64,000 nucleotides of DNA from Zygnema cylindricum (Eukaryota > Streptophyta > Zygnematophyceae > Zygnematales > Zygnemataceae), in NCBI GenBank assembly GCA_037447655.1, contig JBBHKE010002624.1, forward strand, positions 197,591 to 261,590, written 5' to 3'. The notes beneath the pieces were generated by a model, which was not told the origin of the DNA, ran no database searches, and saw only the letters and a program-made list of their open reading frames with translations. Each line of letters begins with the position of its first letter. Position 1 is the first letter of the stretch. Positions 12,755-25,430 of this stretch are shown here, piece after piece. The position numbers were made by a program, and so were the translations under genes.

Positions 12755-12971
12755 TTTCAAATCAGAGGTCACAATCAGGTACCCGAATCTGGCCGTACCT
12801 TATTTTTTGTTTTTTTCGTTTTTTAATCAGCCGGCCGAATCCGGCCGGCTCCCAAAATTTGGCACCCGAATCCGTTCCGGATCCGACACGGCCGGCCGGG
12901 TACGGAAATGGTACAAATCGGGTACGGAAGAGTACGGATTCGAGTACCCGATTGTGACCTCTGTTTCAAAT
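12755..12971. mobile_element. hAT-type MITE (12763-12963) with 8-bp target-site duplication
   Basis: Inverted ends begin CAGAGGTCACAATC and run about 27 bases with few mismatches (left end 12763, right end 12963). The element is 201 bp long and non-coding, with a GC-rich interior palindrome (AGCCGGCC-GAATCC-GGCCGGCT). TTTCAAAT occurs directly on both sides (12755-12762 and 12964-12971). An 8-bp duplication with CAG-type ends is the signature of hAT transposons. It lies about 230 bases upstream of the first ATG of gene 2. Confidence 0.85.
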
Positions 12972-13188
12972 CCAGGAACGTGTATCGAGAATGTTGTTCT
13001 GTCCTGCAACGGCCGCGTTTCGTTTATCTTTAAAATTCAAATTTTTGAATCGAACGGCCAAGATGTCAGTTATCGATTGTCATATCACGCTCCCTATCAG
13101 CCAATCAGACGCCTCAAAAAATTCAAATCTGGACCTCCCCTAACGGCTTTCTTGCATACAAAGTTTCGAACTTTTCTCTTCTTTCCGT

Positions 13189-16100
13189 ATGGACGGACTC
13201 TCCTTCAACAGCCTGCCATTTTTTACTGCAGAAACCCTAAGTCTCCGGAAGACTATGGCTACCTGGCAGTACAAAGAAGGCTGGGAATCTGAGGAAGAGG
13301 AGAATGTGTTCGTGAGTGAGGAGATTGATAATATGGATGTGAATCTTATGTCAAGAAGCATGGACAAAGTAGAAAGTCAAACTAAAGTAGAAAGTCAAAC
13401 TGAAGTAAAAAGTCAAACTAAAGTAAAAAAAAGTCAAACTGGAAACCATGTTTTGGAAGAGAATGTTTTGAGGCGTGCGGGATCCAATAAATGGGAGGAA
13501 CTGAGCAGGATTAATACAGAATCTGGTGGAGACCTAAGGGAAGAAACGTTAGGAATGTCACATAACTTCTTAATAAATAATGGTGTCTGGACTGAAGAGG
13601 ACAGAGATGAAGGAGAAATGTTGAATCGGAGGAAACCAGTAAGTGGTGGAAATGAACCTGTTTTGAATCCAGAAACTCCTCAAATTTCTGGAAAAAATGA
13701 ATTCACTGTGAACCAATCAGAGAGCAGCACCACAGACCTAAGTTGTAAAAACCGCAGTTTTCTATTCACCGGAAAACCTAATGAGACTGTCACGGAAAAC
13801 CCCTCAGTTTCAGGAATGCATGTAACGGAAACTTTTTCCGTTGAGAGTGACATGTTAAGCAGTAAACTCATGGCTGATAATCTTGGAAATGAAGCCCAGA
13901 GGAAGTCTCTCTTATGGGAATGGGCTACAAGAGGACCAGAGGGACCAATTACTATAAATGAAAATGAAACTGCATCCAGTATCGATCCCTTCTTTATTGA
14001 AAGCATCAATACTAATAGTGGTAAGGAAGTCCCTGGAGAGACAATAGCTTTAGAAAAGCAGGAAGGTGAGTTAGTGTTGGAAACAGGAGATGGTAGAAAT
14101 GATGGCATTTGTAACAGAGGCAACTTCATTGGCGTTGGAGGAAAGGAGGGAGAGCTGAAAAGCCTTACTTTTAGGGGGAGATTGGATCAGTTTCCAGAAC
14201 AGGCTTTGACAGGTTTGCACGTGAAGCTTCCTGAAAGACACGTGTCTGGAGATGATCTTAATAAAGGTTTTGGAGATGGTTTTAATAAAGGTTTTGGAGA
14301 AAGTTTTGGCGAAGAAGGTTTTGGAGAAGGTTTTGGGAGTCCATTGAGTGTAGGGCATCCAAGTTACCCAACATCACCAGAAGGAGCAGGAGGAAGAGGA
14401 GGAGCAGGAGGAGAGGAGGGAGGAGGAGGAGGAGGAGGAGGAGGAGGAGTAGGAAGAGCTTTGGAAATGGAGAATCTGACAGATGACGTGAAAGGGGGAA
14501 GAGTTACAGGAAGAATTAAGGGTGGTTCTGTACGGAAGATGTGGCATATTGCACCGGAAGATGAGGCGAATTTAACCGCTTTGCTCTCTTCCATGTTGCC
14601 AAAATCTGAAAATATCGAGGATGAATCAGAAGTAGAATCTAAAGGGGATAAATTGGAGGAAATGTCAATATGTAGCAATTTGGAGGATTCAAAGGGAAAC
14701 ATCGAATACACACGAAATGGGAGATTTGAAGGGAGTTTTCATAGCAAAGAAAATGCTATGGGGGAGCCGTTGGTTAAAGACAAGGTAAGGCATGAGTTGA
14801 GAAGAGTTTTTGTTTTTTATCTTTTAATTTGTCTTTTTTTGTATTTTTTCATGTGCTTGCTTTAAGTCCCACTCCCCACTTCATTCCAGTGTTTGTCTTT
14901 TTTTCCTGTTGTATACTTACATAGGGCATTTTCTGGTGTTCTTTTTATATTTTTATATTTTTTTCTTTTTGCTTTTATACCTGTCACGAGTGTACTATTT
15001 AGCTACGTTTTGAGGACTTTAGGTCAATGAGCACAAACAAACAGCAGGTATTTTCTACATTAATTTTCACCTCGTGTATCGCAATTAGCGTTCATGTTTT
15101 TTTCAGCCTTTAAACTCATTTTCTCCTTGCACACTTATCGGATTATTAATCCGACGGCTGCGATGAAAAGCTAAGATTTTTACCTTCTGATCAGTAGTGT
15201 CCAAGCGAAAGCCGGACACGTGTGCACGGAGAAAAGTTGACTGGCGAAACAAACTTAAACTCTAAGAGGGAAAAACTGTTTGTACTTGCATCTAGATGTT
15301 TGTCAGTCTTTCGTTGTTTTGTTTGGATTTTTAAATTTCTTTTTATTCCTTTATTGCTTGTCCAGTTCCAGTTGGTAACATCAAACAGAGATGGCATAAC
15401 TAAGGATGATAATAATTTGCTGAAATCAAGCGACGAGAGCAACACACAGCCAGTAAAACATAACTTTAATGCAAAAGAACAAGAGAACGGCGAGCCGGTT
15501 TCTGAAGACATTGTTCAAGAAATTGGACAAAACAAGTTGAATCATACACTTTTTTTAGAAAAAAATGGTTCTGACAGAGGAAATGATAAGTTTTGGAAAG
15601 AAACAATCTCCAAGGCAGGATCTTGCGTGGCTGAAAAAAAGAAAAGTTGTGTTGACGACTCGGTTCCTGGTTGTATGCCTCTCAATATTTTGGATGAAAA
15701 TCAGACTGTCTCTCCCTCACACGACGGACAAAATTTGCATAGGAGAGCCGGCAGTCCCAGTATGACAAAGAGAGAAGGAAACCTTAACAAAGAGACAAAT
15801 GTTTTGAAAGCACAACGAAACTCATTATTGGTCGAATGTGAAGCCCTTGAACGGCAATGGAACGAGGGAAGAATGGAACTCGACCGGGCAGCAGAAATGG
15901 CTCAGGCTTTACGATCAGCTGTGGAGTCTCTTTCCAAGGTATGACTTACAGCTTTTCACAATGGAACAAAGTGAGCATACTGTTTGAATATTTGATCTTG
16001 CGCGATGTACGTAAAAAACTCATTAGTATTTCTTATTATATCACGTATAAATTCAAAATACCTTACCAATTTGGCAATATATTTTATTGAAATATGTTGA

Positions 16101-18640
16101 CCGTTCTGGACCTTTGGATGTATTTGATGGCTGCGCTTTTGTCTTGGGGAGCAAAAATTAGATCGCATATGTTCTCTGGCTACTCTGGTGATAATCATTT
16201 TCTGGAAATATGAAGGCAGTCTGGAAATATAGGAGTTATTGAAAAGATTAACTTTTCGTATGAAAACAAACACTTCTTAATGAGGTAAACACTTGTTGGA
16301 AAGTTAAACATTTCTTTGAAAGATAAGTGTGTCTTGCATTCTGGTAAGCATTTCTTGGAGATGTACACATTTTCTGGGAAGTTAAACATTTGGAACATGT
16401 AAACCATTCTTGGAAAGTTAATCATCTGCTTGAAATACGCGTGTGACTATTTAGTAACCCTTTTGCCACCTTTTTATTTTCTTTTCCTCCTACAGACCCA
16501 CAAGCAAAAAATGTCAGAGAATGGTGGCGACAGAATGTCGACTTTCCTGAAGGTGAATTCCCAACTGGCATCAATTAAAGGGGAATGTGAATCTACATGC
16601 AAAACGTCGGTCTCCAAAATCACTCCTTCCTCTGTTAGTTCAAGTCCAGTTCCTGTAAAAGAGTTGAATTTTACAGGAGAAAACAGCACGATTACTGGGG
16701 AACCAGATATAGAAAAGAATGAATTCATGGAAAAGACACAGGCTACTGGGGCTCCTAACAATGAAAGGTTAATTAGACGAGTTGACCTGAGGGTTGTATC
16801 ACCACATTTGCAAAGAGAAAATCCCGAGCGTCAAAGTGAGGCGGGTGGTAAACGATGGAAACAAGCTGTTTTAAGGCAGTCTCTGAGAGAAAAAGAAAAG
16901 GTTGAGACCAGGAAAGGGATTTTGAAAACGGAACCTCGGGCGCTACTTTCAATGGAACAATTTGATTGTCGCCAGACAGGAAACTCTGGACAGGATTTCT
17001 TCGGTGGAGACCATGGGAAAATGACTATGGCGTCAGACTTGTCAGAGGAAGGGCAAAAAGTAAAGAAGAGACAGCCGTTAGGCCCTCATGATGGCTCAGT
17101 GCAACCCAAATTCTCGGAATCACAAGACATAAATTATTCTCGCCTCACTCGACCAACAATTCAAGGCAGAAATGCGTTGAAAATTCCTTTAAAACAGCAA
17201 AGGTTAGAGTCATCAGGTAGTATCTACTCTGAATTGTGCTTTTCCGCAAAAAGTCAAGAAAATTTTTCAATGGGAAGGAATCGGTACATGGCAAACAGTG
17301 CATTTAAAAATCATTCTCTGTCAGATCATGGGACGATACATTCACGGTTAAATTTTGGAGGACTAGTTTCGACCAAGAAAGAGGAAGTATCTCCAAGGCT
17401 AGAGGAACTCCATACTGTAAAAACAACGGGAGAAACTTTTGAAACCATGACAAAAAATCTTGTGGCCACAAAGACATCTTCAGACATAGCAGTAATCAAT
17501 GATTTTCTACTAGGGTCACAAGGAGGAAGAGATACAGGCAAAATTTTGGGTTCTAAACTGGAGATTTTTTCAACGGAAAACTCTGATAGCCTAGAAAACT
17601 TTGACTATATTCAGGAGCTCAGTATGACAGTGACCGGAAGTCCAAACGAACCAAATTTTGAGGAAGAATACAGAAAGACAAAAAGACAAAATGAATTCCT
17701 TCAACGGAGATGGCCACCTTCCTTGTTCTTGAAAGTTCCGGGTCAACTTGTTCGTGATGGTAATACTCCTTCTGGTCCAACCGTCAGTCTCCCATTAAAC
17801 ACATCAGTCCCCGTTTCTGTCTCTTCCTCGAAAAGTTTAAATAAGTTCATGTCTTCTTCTAACCTTTCACCTCCAGTGGTCCAACCGACTCTCTCCAGTT
17901 CAAATCAACCATTGAATCCAACACCCTCAAATCTTACATCGCTACATCTCACACCGTTAAATCTGGGCACTGGTTCAAAGACGAATAAACCGAAAAGGGT
18001 GAAGCTTCCTGCCTTGTGGCTAGCTAGTGATACTGAGGACGAGGGTTTGACTTCTGGTCAAAACAAAGAACTTCTGATTCAAGCCTCCAAATTAGGAGAA
18101 ACTGGTTTTACAGCCGAGGCAAAAAAATCGGTGGAAAATGCTCATGGAAGAAGTGAGAGTCCCTCCTATAGAATTACAGAGGCTGGAGTTTTTTCTATGG
18201 AAAAAGGGACAGGAAAGGAAAGACAACCAGAAGTAGCATTGAGGCAGTTAACTGAGGCGAAACCAGCAAAGGAAGGTCTGGAGACAGATGAAGGAACAAT
18301 CACCGAAAGTAGAAGTGGAGAGGAAGTTAAGGATAAAAGAAGTACTGATGTAGAAAAAATAATGGTTTCAGGACAGAATATTCTCATTCAGAAGGTCGGA
18401 GAAAACAGAATAGGACAGAATGTCACACAGAAAGTCACAGAGAAAGTCACAGAGAAGGTTACGGCGGAAATTAATAAACGGAAGGACAGTACAGAATTAT
18501 TAGCAAGTGAACAGAAGACCTCGTCGACTCCTTCACAGGCTCGATCTCAAACTCCTCCACCTGGACGATTACTAAGAATACCCTCTTGGGCTTCGAGAGG
18601 AAGAAGGCCCATGACTCCAACAAAGCTCAACCTTCAGTGA
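13189..18640 (+). CDS. Gene 2: large, mostly disordered protein with short internal repeats, three exons, family not recognised
   Basis: Exons 13189-14784, 15366-15938 and 16496-18640 (TGA), 1,437 residues, with two phase-0 introns. Donors are AAG/GTAAGG and AAG/GTATGA. The first acceptor is GTCCAG at 15365, with an equally in-phase TTCCAG at 15371; the second is CTCCTACAG at 16495. A second in-frame ATG at 13255 is an alternative start. The protein is rich in Glu, Lys, Ser, Thr and Asn. It has VESQT-type repeats at residues about 58-86, a GFGEGFG-type repeat at about 359-385, a Gly run near 399-420, one short coiled coil at about 670-723 across the second intron, a Ser/Pro/Thr-rich stretch at about 1154-1215, a KVTEK repeat near 1365-1378, and a basic C-terminus with SWASRGRRPMTPTK. 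No enzyme domain or membrane segment is seen. The basic tail and S/T-P sites suggest a phosphoregulated scaffold or cytoskeletal protein, which is inference. Confidence 0.75.
14384..14449 (+). repeat. GGA run encoding a glycine-rich tract (gene 2, exon 1)
   Basis: In-frame GGA/GAG-rich trinucleotide repeat giving about 10 glycines in a row, of the same kind as the four in gene 1. Confidence 0.85.
15113..15185. repeat. Short dispersed repeat in intron 1 of gene 2
   Basis: TTTTCTCCTTGCACACTTAT, followed by a CGGATTATTAATCCG palindrome and CGGCTGCGAT, closely matches about 9910-9990 upstream (TTTTCTCCTTGCCCACTTAA, CGGATTTTTCATCCG, CGACTACGAT). The two copies differ by scattered substitutions. 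Probably a fragment of a small dispersed element. Confidence 0.5.
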
Positions 18641-20480
18641 CTTGAGACTTCTGAGACTCTTAAGGTTCATTCTTTAGGTCCTAATTAAGTTATTTACGTA
18701 TTGTAAATAGGAAGTTCCGTAACAAACGTGGGTTGTGGAAATGACCCTGTAAGTATTGGTAATAACCAAAAGCACAGTGGAGATTCTTTCACTGCTGCTT
18801 TAGAGTTCTAGCTAGGGTTCTGATTAAAATTCTTTACCTGTTATTATTTTATTAGATGTATTTTTTTAACTTTTTTTAAATAATTTGATGTAACTTCTGG
18901 GAGCTGCCAATGCATGTGAATATGTTTTGGTTTGCCATTGTTTAGAGACGTTGTAAATAATATTTGATGAATGAGCATATATTTTTGGGCATTATTCAGT
19001 AATAACTGATTAACTAACTATGTTGCCGCTATCAATTACAGTTTATCCACTTGACTTCATTTAAATTTGGAAAGAAAGATGGGTCATCAAGAAAACCCAA
19101 TACTAAGAATTTAACTTGAGATGGCACATAGGGTAATTACATTAAAGAAATTTGTTGAGGTTATCTTACAATTTTAGGGCAAACCATACATAAGTGCTGC
19201 ACCCAAAAAACTGTACAAAATGTACGATTTACTCTTGAAACTAAGCTAAAAGTATGTTACTGTAATTACCCTATCAGGTGCTCTGTTGGATTGGATGATG
19301 TCAACAAGATGGTGGTAATTCTCCATGTATAAAGGAGCATTTTCATAGTGATGTATATCGATTGAAATATTAAATAATGTATTGCGATTTGTGTTATCGA
19401 CAATTTCATAAGTCAATATATTTTGAAATTAAGATATTTTAGATCTAGGTAATGCATGAAATAACCATAATGTACGGAATGTACTTAATTGTCCCTCTAA
19501 ATAGTAAATAAAGCGATATTGATATCGGTGTATCACTATTGTTGACGATATGATTTATCTACTCCATTTATCTATACGGAGAACCCTTAAAATATTCGTG
19601 AAACCTGTTCGACATACATCACTATATTTTTCACGGCAAACTGTTCACTAAATATACATTTCAAATAAGCATAATCAGTGACTCCAATAATCTGAACACC
19701 AAAACCAATCCTTAATAGTATTGTGACAGTCCCTTTCAATTTGTATTGGTGGAAATTTCTTGTGGTTCCAAGAGATAAAATTTAATACACAGTTTCCGAA
19801 AGTGCAAGTATTCTGGTTGAAGAGTGCCCTTTATTATAAAAGAAAAAGCCAAACAAAAGTTGAATGCAATGCCCTCAATTATGCAATTTCGTACATTTTA
19901 AAGGTAGAAGTTACCACAATCGAATTTTGGTCCTAAGTAGGAATTTTGAATTGAACCGAAAGCCTGAGCAGCGAAGTCAGAAATGAATTCGACATTGCTC
20001 GTAACATCAACTTACATCTTTAATTCAATTATTACAAGCTTTACTTAAATCATCTGAGTAAAGGAAAACAAAAAAAAAGGGAAAAACCGGAGAGAAAGAT
20101 GTCTGATAAGAACAAGGGAACAAGAAATGAAACATCAACGCCAAAACAAACCGGCAACCAAAACAACAAAGAAAAACTTAAGACAAAAAAAATAAATGAA
20201 TGCAAAACCACAAAGAAAGTATCAAAATTAATGACAAACACAAAATCAACAACAAAATATTAAAACCTTAAGCAAAATACCAAACCAACTCATAACAAAA
20301 TTATACTCTCAAAACACCTGTAAATACGCGATGCCCGGTGAAACATGGTGAAGAAAGTTTGAAACACAATGGCAGTTAATTACCACAATAGGAGATTTTT
20401 TTTTTTTTCCCACACTAATGGAATATTAACCATACACATATGTCGGATTATTGGTGGAGCATTTGCCTAACCTTAGCAAT
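18641..20480. other. Intergenic AT-rich sequence after gene 2, no gene seen
   Basis: No supported reading frame. TGTAAATAA at about 18950 and an A/T-rich stretch at 18880 could be part of the 3' end of gene 2. The stretch also holds the inverted-repeat element at 19123-19282. Confidence 0.5.
19123..19282. repeat. Small inverted-repeat element (MITE-like)
   Basis: ATAGGGTAATTACA at about 19128-19141 and its reverse complement at 19261-19274 are identical, and GGCAC/GTGCT continues the pairing after a 3-base gap. The span is about 160 bp. No target duplication is visible, so a transposon origin is only possible. Confidence 0.35.
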
Positions 20481-20489
20481 CGCTCCCAA

Positions 20490-21062
20490 ATTTGTCCCTC
20501 TCCCTCCTCGTCTCCTTTCCATCTCCCTCTCCCTCTCCCTCTCCCCTTTTCTTTACCTCTACCTCTCCCTCTCCTATTTCTCTCTTCCCTCTCTCTCCCT
20601 CTCCATCTCGGTCTCCGTCTCCCTCTCCTTATCCCTCGCCCTAACCTTCTACCTCTCCCATTCATTCTCTCGCTCCCTCTCTATCTCTATCTCTATCTCT
20701 CTCTCCCTCTCCCGCTCCCTCTCCCACTCCCTCTCACTCTCCCCCTCCTTGTCCTTGTCCTTCTCCTCTCCCTCTCCCTCTCCTTTTCACTCTCTTTTTT
20801 CCTTGCCCTCTTCCTCTCCCTCTCCCTATTTATCTCCTTTTCCCTCTCCTTCTTCATCGTCCTCTCCCACTTTCTATCCACTCTCTCTCTCTCTCGTTCC
20901 ATCTCCCTCGCCTATACCTCTCCTTCTACATCCCCCTCTCATCTCTCTCGGAATACCTCTCCCTCTACCTCTCCCTCTCCCCCTCCCCCTCGCTCTCTTT
21001 CTCCCTATGTCTCTCTTCCTTTTTTTCCCTCTTACACTCCCCCTCTCTCTCCCCCACCTTTG
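20490..21062 (+). repeat. Pyrimidine-rich (CTCCCT) low-complexity tract
   Basis: About 570 bases of CT-rich sequence built from irregular CTCCCT/CTCTCC units. The open frames in it (Ser/Leu/Pro or Arg/Glu on the other strand) are composition artefacts. One of a set of such tracts in the window. Confidence 0.9.
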
Positions 21063-23150
21063 ATTCTTTTTGTAAACTTTAGCCCAACTCACTATTAGGC
21101 TAAAAATGAGGGAGAGCTCCTAAAGACTTATAATATTTTTGACGAACAACTTCAGTATATACTCAAATTAGAATGACACCAAAACAAGTCGATGAGCTAG
21201 AAGGTCACTCAGGTCTAAACACGTCGCCATGATATTACCTTAGAATAAGAGATTCATTACGAAAATACCTGATAAAACACGACCCGGAATCAAGGTTCAA
21301 AATAGAAATGAGCTAACAAAGATATGAAATGAACAAGTTCGTAAAACGCCGCACAAAAAACATCTGATTAGGTTTGTGAACGGCTACAAAAGAATCACTT
21401 TTTGGGACCACGTGACGAAGCAAATGATTCAACAATATTGCTGGGACAAAAACAGGTGGTTGGTCAACATTCCCACTTAAATGTATGTGTTGGTAGAAAT
21501 TAGTCTACAATACTTGTATTGTAGTTTAGTGTGCAAAGTAGGCAAAGTAGGTTTTATCCGTATAAATGAAAGATTCTAGTTTAATCACGTCATTAATCCC
21601 AAAACTTTCCGCTATGATTCCCGATTTTGTTTTTTCGTCTTTTCTCACTTTACTTGCCATCAAAATACAACCAAAGATAGTCAAAAGTAATATTTTTTAG
21701 AGATCTTTCATCTAATATCGTTTTTGTTTTGTTTCATTCTAAGAATTGTGAGACGGACGTCGTAGTGGGAGAGGGAGAGAAAAAGAGGCACCTCTTTGAA
21801 CTTCGTTTTTGCGAAATGACATTTGTTGGTCGAGACCCCTCTACTGCACTACACGGAAAAAAAAACGTATAGGCTAGAAACGGACAATGGGTTTCTTTCG
21901 GTACTCCGTATACTACAAAAATGTTTTCAAAAGTGTGTGACGCGTGCCACAACACCTTCCTATTAGCTTATAACTTATTACTTTAACTGGAATCACATTG
22001 TGAGGTTATTTCAGTATAAATTTGAAGATGAGCTGGAGTGACGCGAACGTGGGTCGAAACGCGCAAGACGACAAACTGTAGCATGTTGTCATGGGACAAC
22101 CAGAGCATCACAAGAAGGTGATAGAGTATCCATCCCAGATATACACACGGAGATAGCTCTCAAGAGACGCAATTTTAACAAGCAACTTCAACCAACTATA
22201 AAAAAAAATGCAAATACTAGATCTACCTCAAACTCTACCAAAATGTCGAGGATACAACAAATAGAACATACACAAATCTACATCCAAAATCACCAATAAA
22301 GTAGAAAGAAAATCTCAGTCAAATTTAACAAAATCACCAAGATGTGTTTCATCATACAAAGTATTTCCAGATTTTTTCTAAAAACAGTCTAAGTCCGGAA
22401 TATATACACTCAGAGAGCTTATTAGCCCCTAAGCCAGTAGGACTTCTCTAAACTATTAGAAAGTACTCTATTGAATGTACCCGGCCACGTATTTATTATA
22501 AATTTTATTTTTACTATTGTCGTACTACCTTGTTTAGTCTCATCACTCCTAAATGTTCATATCTACATAACAAAGTAATTCACAAAACCTTAAGGTATCA
22601 CCGGTATTGGTACGATAATCCAAATTATTCCCTTTGTAATTGTCTTCAGTTTTGGTTTTGGGATTGTTAGTACATCGGCTGCCAATACCCCCAATTTTTT
22701 GGCTTGATGCCATTACCATTACCATGGGTATGTCATTATCTAGTCTTGGTTCTATTTATATAGGCTAATCATTAGCCCGCACATTTTTAATTTGCTTTAG
22801 TCTTTTTGGTTTTTTAGGGTTTTTTGGCTAATCGACTAATAAAGATCTCACCTCAGCTAGTTCATTCTTGTTATTGGGATTAATATTACACGTTAAAATA
22901 TTTGTTGAAAACATATATTTTCCAAATTTTATCTGTTAATTTTGCATTTTTTATTATCGAAATTGGAATATTTATGGGTCTGATTACATGGGATACCCAA
23001 AAGCTAAAGGGGGTGTATTATTACTATGAAGGTGAAAAAATGAGTATAAAAACAAGGAAAAAAAAATATATGGTTAAAAGAGAGAAAAGATAAACCAAGA
23101 AGAAAATAAAAAGATTAGATTTGAGAATAAAAAGATTAAAAACAATGCAT
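21063..23150. other. Sequence without recognisable gene or element
   Basis: AT-rich, with short broken frames only. I see no domain, splice-supported exon or element boundary. Confidence 0.4.
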
Positions 23151-23156
23151 AAAATC

Positions 23157-23760
23157 ATTGTAACAACCCTCCCTCCACCCCTCCCTCCCTCCCTCTCTCT
23201 CACCCTCACTCCCTCCCTCCCTCGCTCCCTCCCTCCCTCCCTCTCTCCCTCACTCCCAATCTACCTTTTCTCCCTCATTTTATTCCTCCCTCCCTCCTTC
23301 TATACCTCTTTTCCTATCTCCATCCCTCCCTACGTCCCTCCCTCCCTCCCTCCCTCCCTCCCTCTCTCCCTCCCAATATGCCCTCTCTTCCATTTCATAA
23401 AAGTCAAATAACTAAAAGATGGAATGGCTGAGACCTAAAAGAACCCCATTTCCATGTCCATTCTTTGTCCCATTCCTCCTTCCATCTTCGTCCTCCCTCC
23501 ACCCTCCACCTCCCCCCTCCCTCCCACCTCCCCTCTTTTCTTCTCCCTCCTCATTCCTCCTTTGTTCCTCACCCATCTCCCCCTTTCTTGTCCCTTTTCT
23601 CTCTCTCTCTCTCTCCCTCTGTAAAAAACACTCCATTTCTCTCTATTGCTCTCCCTCCTCTCTCTCCTCTTCCTTCTTTTTTTACTATTTATCTTGTTTC
23701 CATCCCGTTCTCAATCTTCCCCTTATCTTTACTATTTTTTACTCTGTCTCTCACTCGAGC
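23157..23760 (+). repeat. Pyrimidine-rich (CCTCCCTC) tract 5' of the PIF transposase
   Basis: CCCTCCCT-type repeats (23160-23390 and 23465-23700) split by a short A-rich stretch. The tract ends in TTTTTTTTCAG at about 23807, a strong 3' splice-site look-alike, directly before the PIF/Harbinger transposase pseudogene on the same strand. This suggests a leader intron. Confidence 0.75.
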
Positions 23761-23833
23761 ATTATATGTACCCTACCATGACTCTTCGTGGTTGTGTTTT
23801 TTTTCAGTGTTATTTGCATTAACCATTTTTAAA

Positions 23834-25430
23834 ATGGACCCCACTTTTCTGAGAACACCATCGTTCTCCTGTGAAGAGGAAAATTCTTACTAACCCCATC
23901 GTCATACAACAACTGGTGCTTCTGCAAAAACGGTGGAGAAAATATATAAACAACCGCATACAATCACGCTCTAAGGGAAGAAGATGGTGGATTTTTCCTA
24001 GATCTACTTGCTTTTAAGACGACATTTGTTAGACTATATAGTTGAATATCAGCAATCAAGATTGTGACAGATTATGGATAAGGCAATTTCGTATGGGGCT
24101 ACGCGCTTTCAAAATTGTGTTGATGTTAACACCATTCATTCAATAAGGGCACACCAGCTATGGAGATGTCATACAAATCAATAAAGCATATGCTGTGGTG
24201 ATTCACCGTTTGGCTCACAACACGCCTTTAATGGCGATATCGGAAATGTTTTGCATAGGGATTTCAACAATCACTAATTACACAAAAGATATTTATTTAG
24301 TACCGGCGGGCCACTTTCACACCGCTTTTATTCAATGGCCGTATGGACCAGAGATGGAAAAAATAATAAATGGTTTCAAGTAGTCAACCTGAATATCACA
24401 AATTGGCAGGGTAATCGAGGGGAGGCACATATTATTTTCAAGGCGACTCGTAGAAAACGCATTTGAGTGTTTCGATCATTTTAGAAAACACACTCTGACC
24501 GGTTACGCAATTTGCGATCACATTCTTCTATTTTGGGATGTTTTTTGTGACCAACCGGGCTCGACACACGACTCCAAGATTTTCCAAGCCTCCTCAATCT
24601 ACACTCGTCTACGAAACTGCCAAATTATAAAAAAGCCCGTTGAGGAAATTTGTGGCACTACAGTTCGACCCGTGATCATTAGGGATGCCACGTATCCAAT
24701 ATCCAATTTTTTTATCAAATGGTAACTACAAGAAATAGTGGAGTTGCAAGGAAAAACGCTTTTGATAAAGCATTATTAATTGGGCGGATTCGTATAGAAA
24801 TGGCGTTTGGCGTTTTTTTGATTTTTTTTTTTGTAACTGACCGGGCTCGACACACGACTCCAGGATTTTACAAGCCTCCTCAATCTATACTCGTCTACGA
24901 AACCGCCAAATTCTAAGAGAGCCCCTTGAGGAAATTTGTGGCACTACAGTTCGACCCGTGATCATTGGGGATGCCACGTATCCAATATCTAATTTTTTTA
25001 TCAAATGGAATGGAGCAAGAAAAAGTGGTGATGCAAGGAAAAATGCTTTCGATAAAGCATTATCAATTGGGCGGATTCGTATAGAAATGGCGTATGGCGT
25101 TTTGAAAGGGCGGTGGGAAATATTGAGGGGGATACCGATTTAGGAGGAAATAGTTCCAACTGTTGTTGTGGCATGTTGTGTTTTACACAACTCCTTCATT
25201 CTCAATTGAGAGCCACTACCTGTACGGCGGAGGCAAAATTAGATGTCGGATGCTGAAAACGGTGTGACACCACCTTTTCGAGGTGGGAGGAGCACGGTAA
25301 AAGATGCGTTATTTCGTCAATTTTGTAATGACGATGATGTTGTGACCGAAGATGACGAAGAGGAAGTTGATTTGCCTGCAACCGCTAGGATTATGAGGGT
25401 TTGATTTTTTATGTCACATTAGGAAACATT
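23834..25430 (+). pseudogene. PIF/Harbinger (HARBI1-type) transposase, broken
   Basis: Conceptual translation in several frames shows HARBI1/DDE_Tnp_4 blocks in the family order: an N-terminal RLAHNTPLMAISEMF helical region (about 24208-24253), FIQWPYGPEMEKIINGF (about 24328-24380), GSTHDSRIFQASSIY-like (about 24558-24602), a GDATYPISNFFIKW-like second-Asp block (about 24963-25007), and NAFDKALSIGRIRIEMAYG followed by LKGRW with the catalytic Glu (about 25041-25115). Stops and frameshifts occur throughout. The middle is duplicated in tandem with a 286-bp period (GGGCTCGACACACG at 24557 and 24843), which by itself destroys the gene. It is an inactive relic; element ends were not found. Confidence 0.75.
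24545..25110 (+). repeat. 286-bp tandem duplication inside the PIF transposase relic
   Basis: Two copies of the second-Asp to Glu region, about 24545-24825 and 24831-25110, are similar but not identical. The second copy keeps more of the frame. The divergence shows the duplication is not recent. Confidence 0.75.

Noticed and set aside
20440-21098. Two overlapping 200-codon frames
   Set aside because: Same reason: a pyrimidine-rich low-complexity tract.
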